Positions 62,969 to 64,000 of a stretch of 64,000 nucleotides of DNA are shown here, piece by piece. A program made the position numbers and the translations under genes. Every line of letters begins with the position of its first letter. Within the stretch, counting starts at the first letter, position 1. This DNA comes from Bog-473 sp963791455 (GTDB taxonomy: Bacteria > Actinomycetota > Acidimicrobiia > Acidimicrobiales > RAAP-2): the NCBI GenBank assembly GCA_963791455.1, contig CAWBSM010000003.1:372001-436000 (forward strand), read 5' to 3'. Under the pieces are notes generated by a model that was not told the origin of the DNA, did not search any database, and saw only the letters and a list, made by a program, of their open reading frames with translations.

Positions 62969-64000
62969 GTGCCGGTCAGAATCATCTTGGGCATTGGCGT
63001 GACTCTCGTCGGCTTCGGCATCGCCGCATTCCGCTTTCACTGGCTGAGCAAGCTCATCCGCTCCGGGAAGAAGGACCCCAACCGGAGCCGGGGCAGCATC
63101 GTGCCCAAGGCGGAGGCCGAGGCCACCGAGGTCGCCGGTCAGCGCAAGCTCCTGCAGTGGACGGTCCCCGGCCTGGCCCACTTCTTCACCATGTGGGGTT
63201 TCACCATCTTGCTGCTGACCATCATCGAGGCGTACGGGGCGCTCTTCCAAAAGACTTTCCATATCCCGATCATCGGGACCTGGAACTGGGTCGGTGCGAT
63301 CGAGGACTTCTTCGCCTGCGCCGTCCTGGTGGCCCTCATCGTGTTCTCGGTCATCCGCATCAAGAACGCGCCACAACGACTCGAGCGCAAGTCCCGCTTC
63401 TATGGATCACACACCGGTGCGGCCTGGCTCGTCCTCGCCATGATCGCCGGCGTGATGATCACGCTGCTCCTGTACCGGGCGGCGCAGATCAACGCCATCG
63501 TCGACTCCAAGACTGGCCAGAACCAGTTTCCCTACGGCACCAGCTGGGGGCCTTTCGCGTCACATGCGCTGGCCAACGCGCTGGCCCCGTTGGGCTCGGG
63601 AGTCAACTCGGTCCTCGCGACCGTCTTCCTCATCCTCAACGTGGCGATCATCTCGGGATTCATCGTCTTCGTCTCTTACTCCAAACACCTGCACATCTTC
63701 ATCGCCCCCATCAACGTGGCCTTCTCTCGGCGCCCCCGTGCGCTCGGCGCGCTCTACAGCACGCCGGACATGGACATGGAGAACGTCGACGAGGACACCG
63801 TGTTCGGCGTGGGTGAGGTCGGCCACTTCACCTGGAAACAGATGCTCGACTTCGCCACGTGCACCGAGTGCGGGCGTTGTCAGTCGGCCTGCCCAGCCTG
63901 GAACACCGAGAAGCCGCTCTCACCCAAGCTGCTCATCATGAACCTGCGCGACAACATGTTCGCCTCTGCCACCCCGCTGCTTACCGGCGAGGGCGAACAG
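62969..64000 (+). CDS. Membrane-bound Fe-S (heterodisulfide reductase/GlpC-like) oxidoreductase, 3' end missing
   Basis: 344 codons are in the window and the gene runs past 64000. Start GTG 62969 is five bases after AAGGAG. The N-terminal half has four to five hydrophobic helices (for example VRIILGIGVTLVGFGIAAF and FTMWGFTILLLTIIEAYGAL), like a cytochrome b/NarI-type membrane domain. Near residue 298 a [4Fe-4S] binding motif begins: CTECGRCQSACPAW. This layout fits fused membrane/Fe-S electron-transfer subunits that feed a CCG-domain reductase. Partner and substrate lie outside the window. Confidence 0.88.
   Translation, partial: MPVRIILGIGVTLVGFGIAAFRFHWLSKLIRSGKKDPNRSRGSIVPKAEAEATEVAGQRKLLQWTVPGLAHFFTMWGFTILLLTIIEAYGALFQKTFHIPIIGTWNWVGAIEDFFACAVLVALIVFSVIRIKNAPQRLERKSRFYGSHTGAAWLVLAMIAGVMITLLLYRAAQINAIVDSKTGQNQFPYGTSWGPFASHALANALAPLGSGVNSVLATVFLILNVAIISGFIVFVSYSKHLHIFIAPINVAFSRRPRALGALYSTPDMDMENVDEDTVFGVGEVGHFTWKQMLDFATCTECGRCQSACPAWNTEKPLSPKLLIMNLRDNMFASATPLLTGEGEQ

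Overview
The window is GC-rich, gene-dense DNA with frequent GTG/TTG starts, many 4-bp ATGA stop/start overlaps and some probably leaderless genes. This points to an actinobacterium. A secreted protein ending in six GYWLVASDGGIFSYGDA-type repeats, the WS/DGAT acyltransferase and the LLM-type oxidoreductase make the class Acidimicrobiia my best guess (inference from family knowledge, not a measured placement).

Layout. 0-14.4 kb: WS/DGAT (partial), a patatin-like lipase, a channel-like membrane protein, a Coq4-like protein, a LuxR-type two-component system in one operon with an ABC exporter, then a three-gene branched-chain-amino-acid-type (Liv) transporter of unusual build: a LivH-LivM fused permease, an MFS-LivF-LivG fusion, and a substrate-binding protein broken by one base. 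14.7-27 kb: a MacB/FtsX-type exporter, a frameshifted TauD-like dioxygenase, a secreted beta-propeller protein, a DUF1800/DUF1501 pair, a Tat-exported amidohydrolase, a thioesterase, and a Maf pyrophosphatase carrying a ClpX-type zinc finger. 27-44.9 kb: MarR with a drug-efflux MFS, a cyclase/ATPase/TPR giant, a methyltransferase, a P-type ATPase overlapping a polyphosphate kinase 2, a SulP transporter, a diacylglycerol-kinase-like protein, small stress-type proteins, a YihY protein, an LLM oxidoreductase and an SDR.

45-62.5 kb is accessory in character. It holds the repeat-bearing secreted protein, a small stress-like cluster (DUF6458, tiny hydrophobic protein, LuxR regulator, STAS protein) with a SigB-like promoter and a shared 18-bp palindromic operator, and then a stretch divided by four copies of the 3' half of a tRNA-Gly(CCC) gene. 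The intact tRNA lies at 62478-62548 and the fragments lie only on its 3' side, as expected for repeated site-specific integration. The segments between copies carry an MFS pump, a cyclase-like/AfsR-like regulator and a second copy of the unusual Liv system. Six TTGCACG repeats lie just inside the tRNA end. Beyond the tRNA a membrane-bound Fe-S oxidoreductase runs off the window.

The main discovery candidates are the two parallel MFS-LivF-LivG / LivHM / binding-protein systems, the tRNA-Gly fragment archipelago, and the ClpX-zinc-finger-Maf fusion. Three genes carry single-base frameshifts, two of them in G/C homopolymers, so sequencing error must be excluded before they are called pseudogenes.
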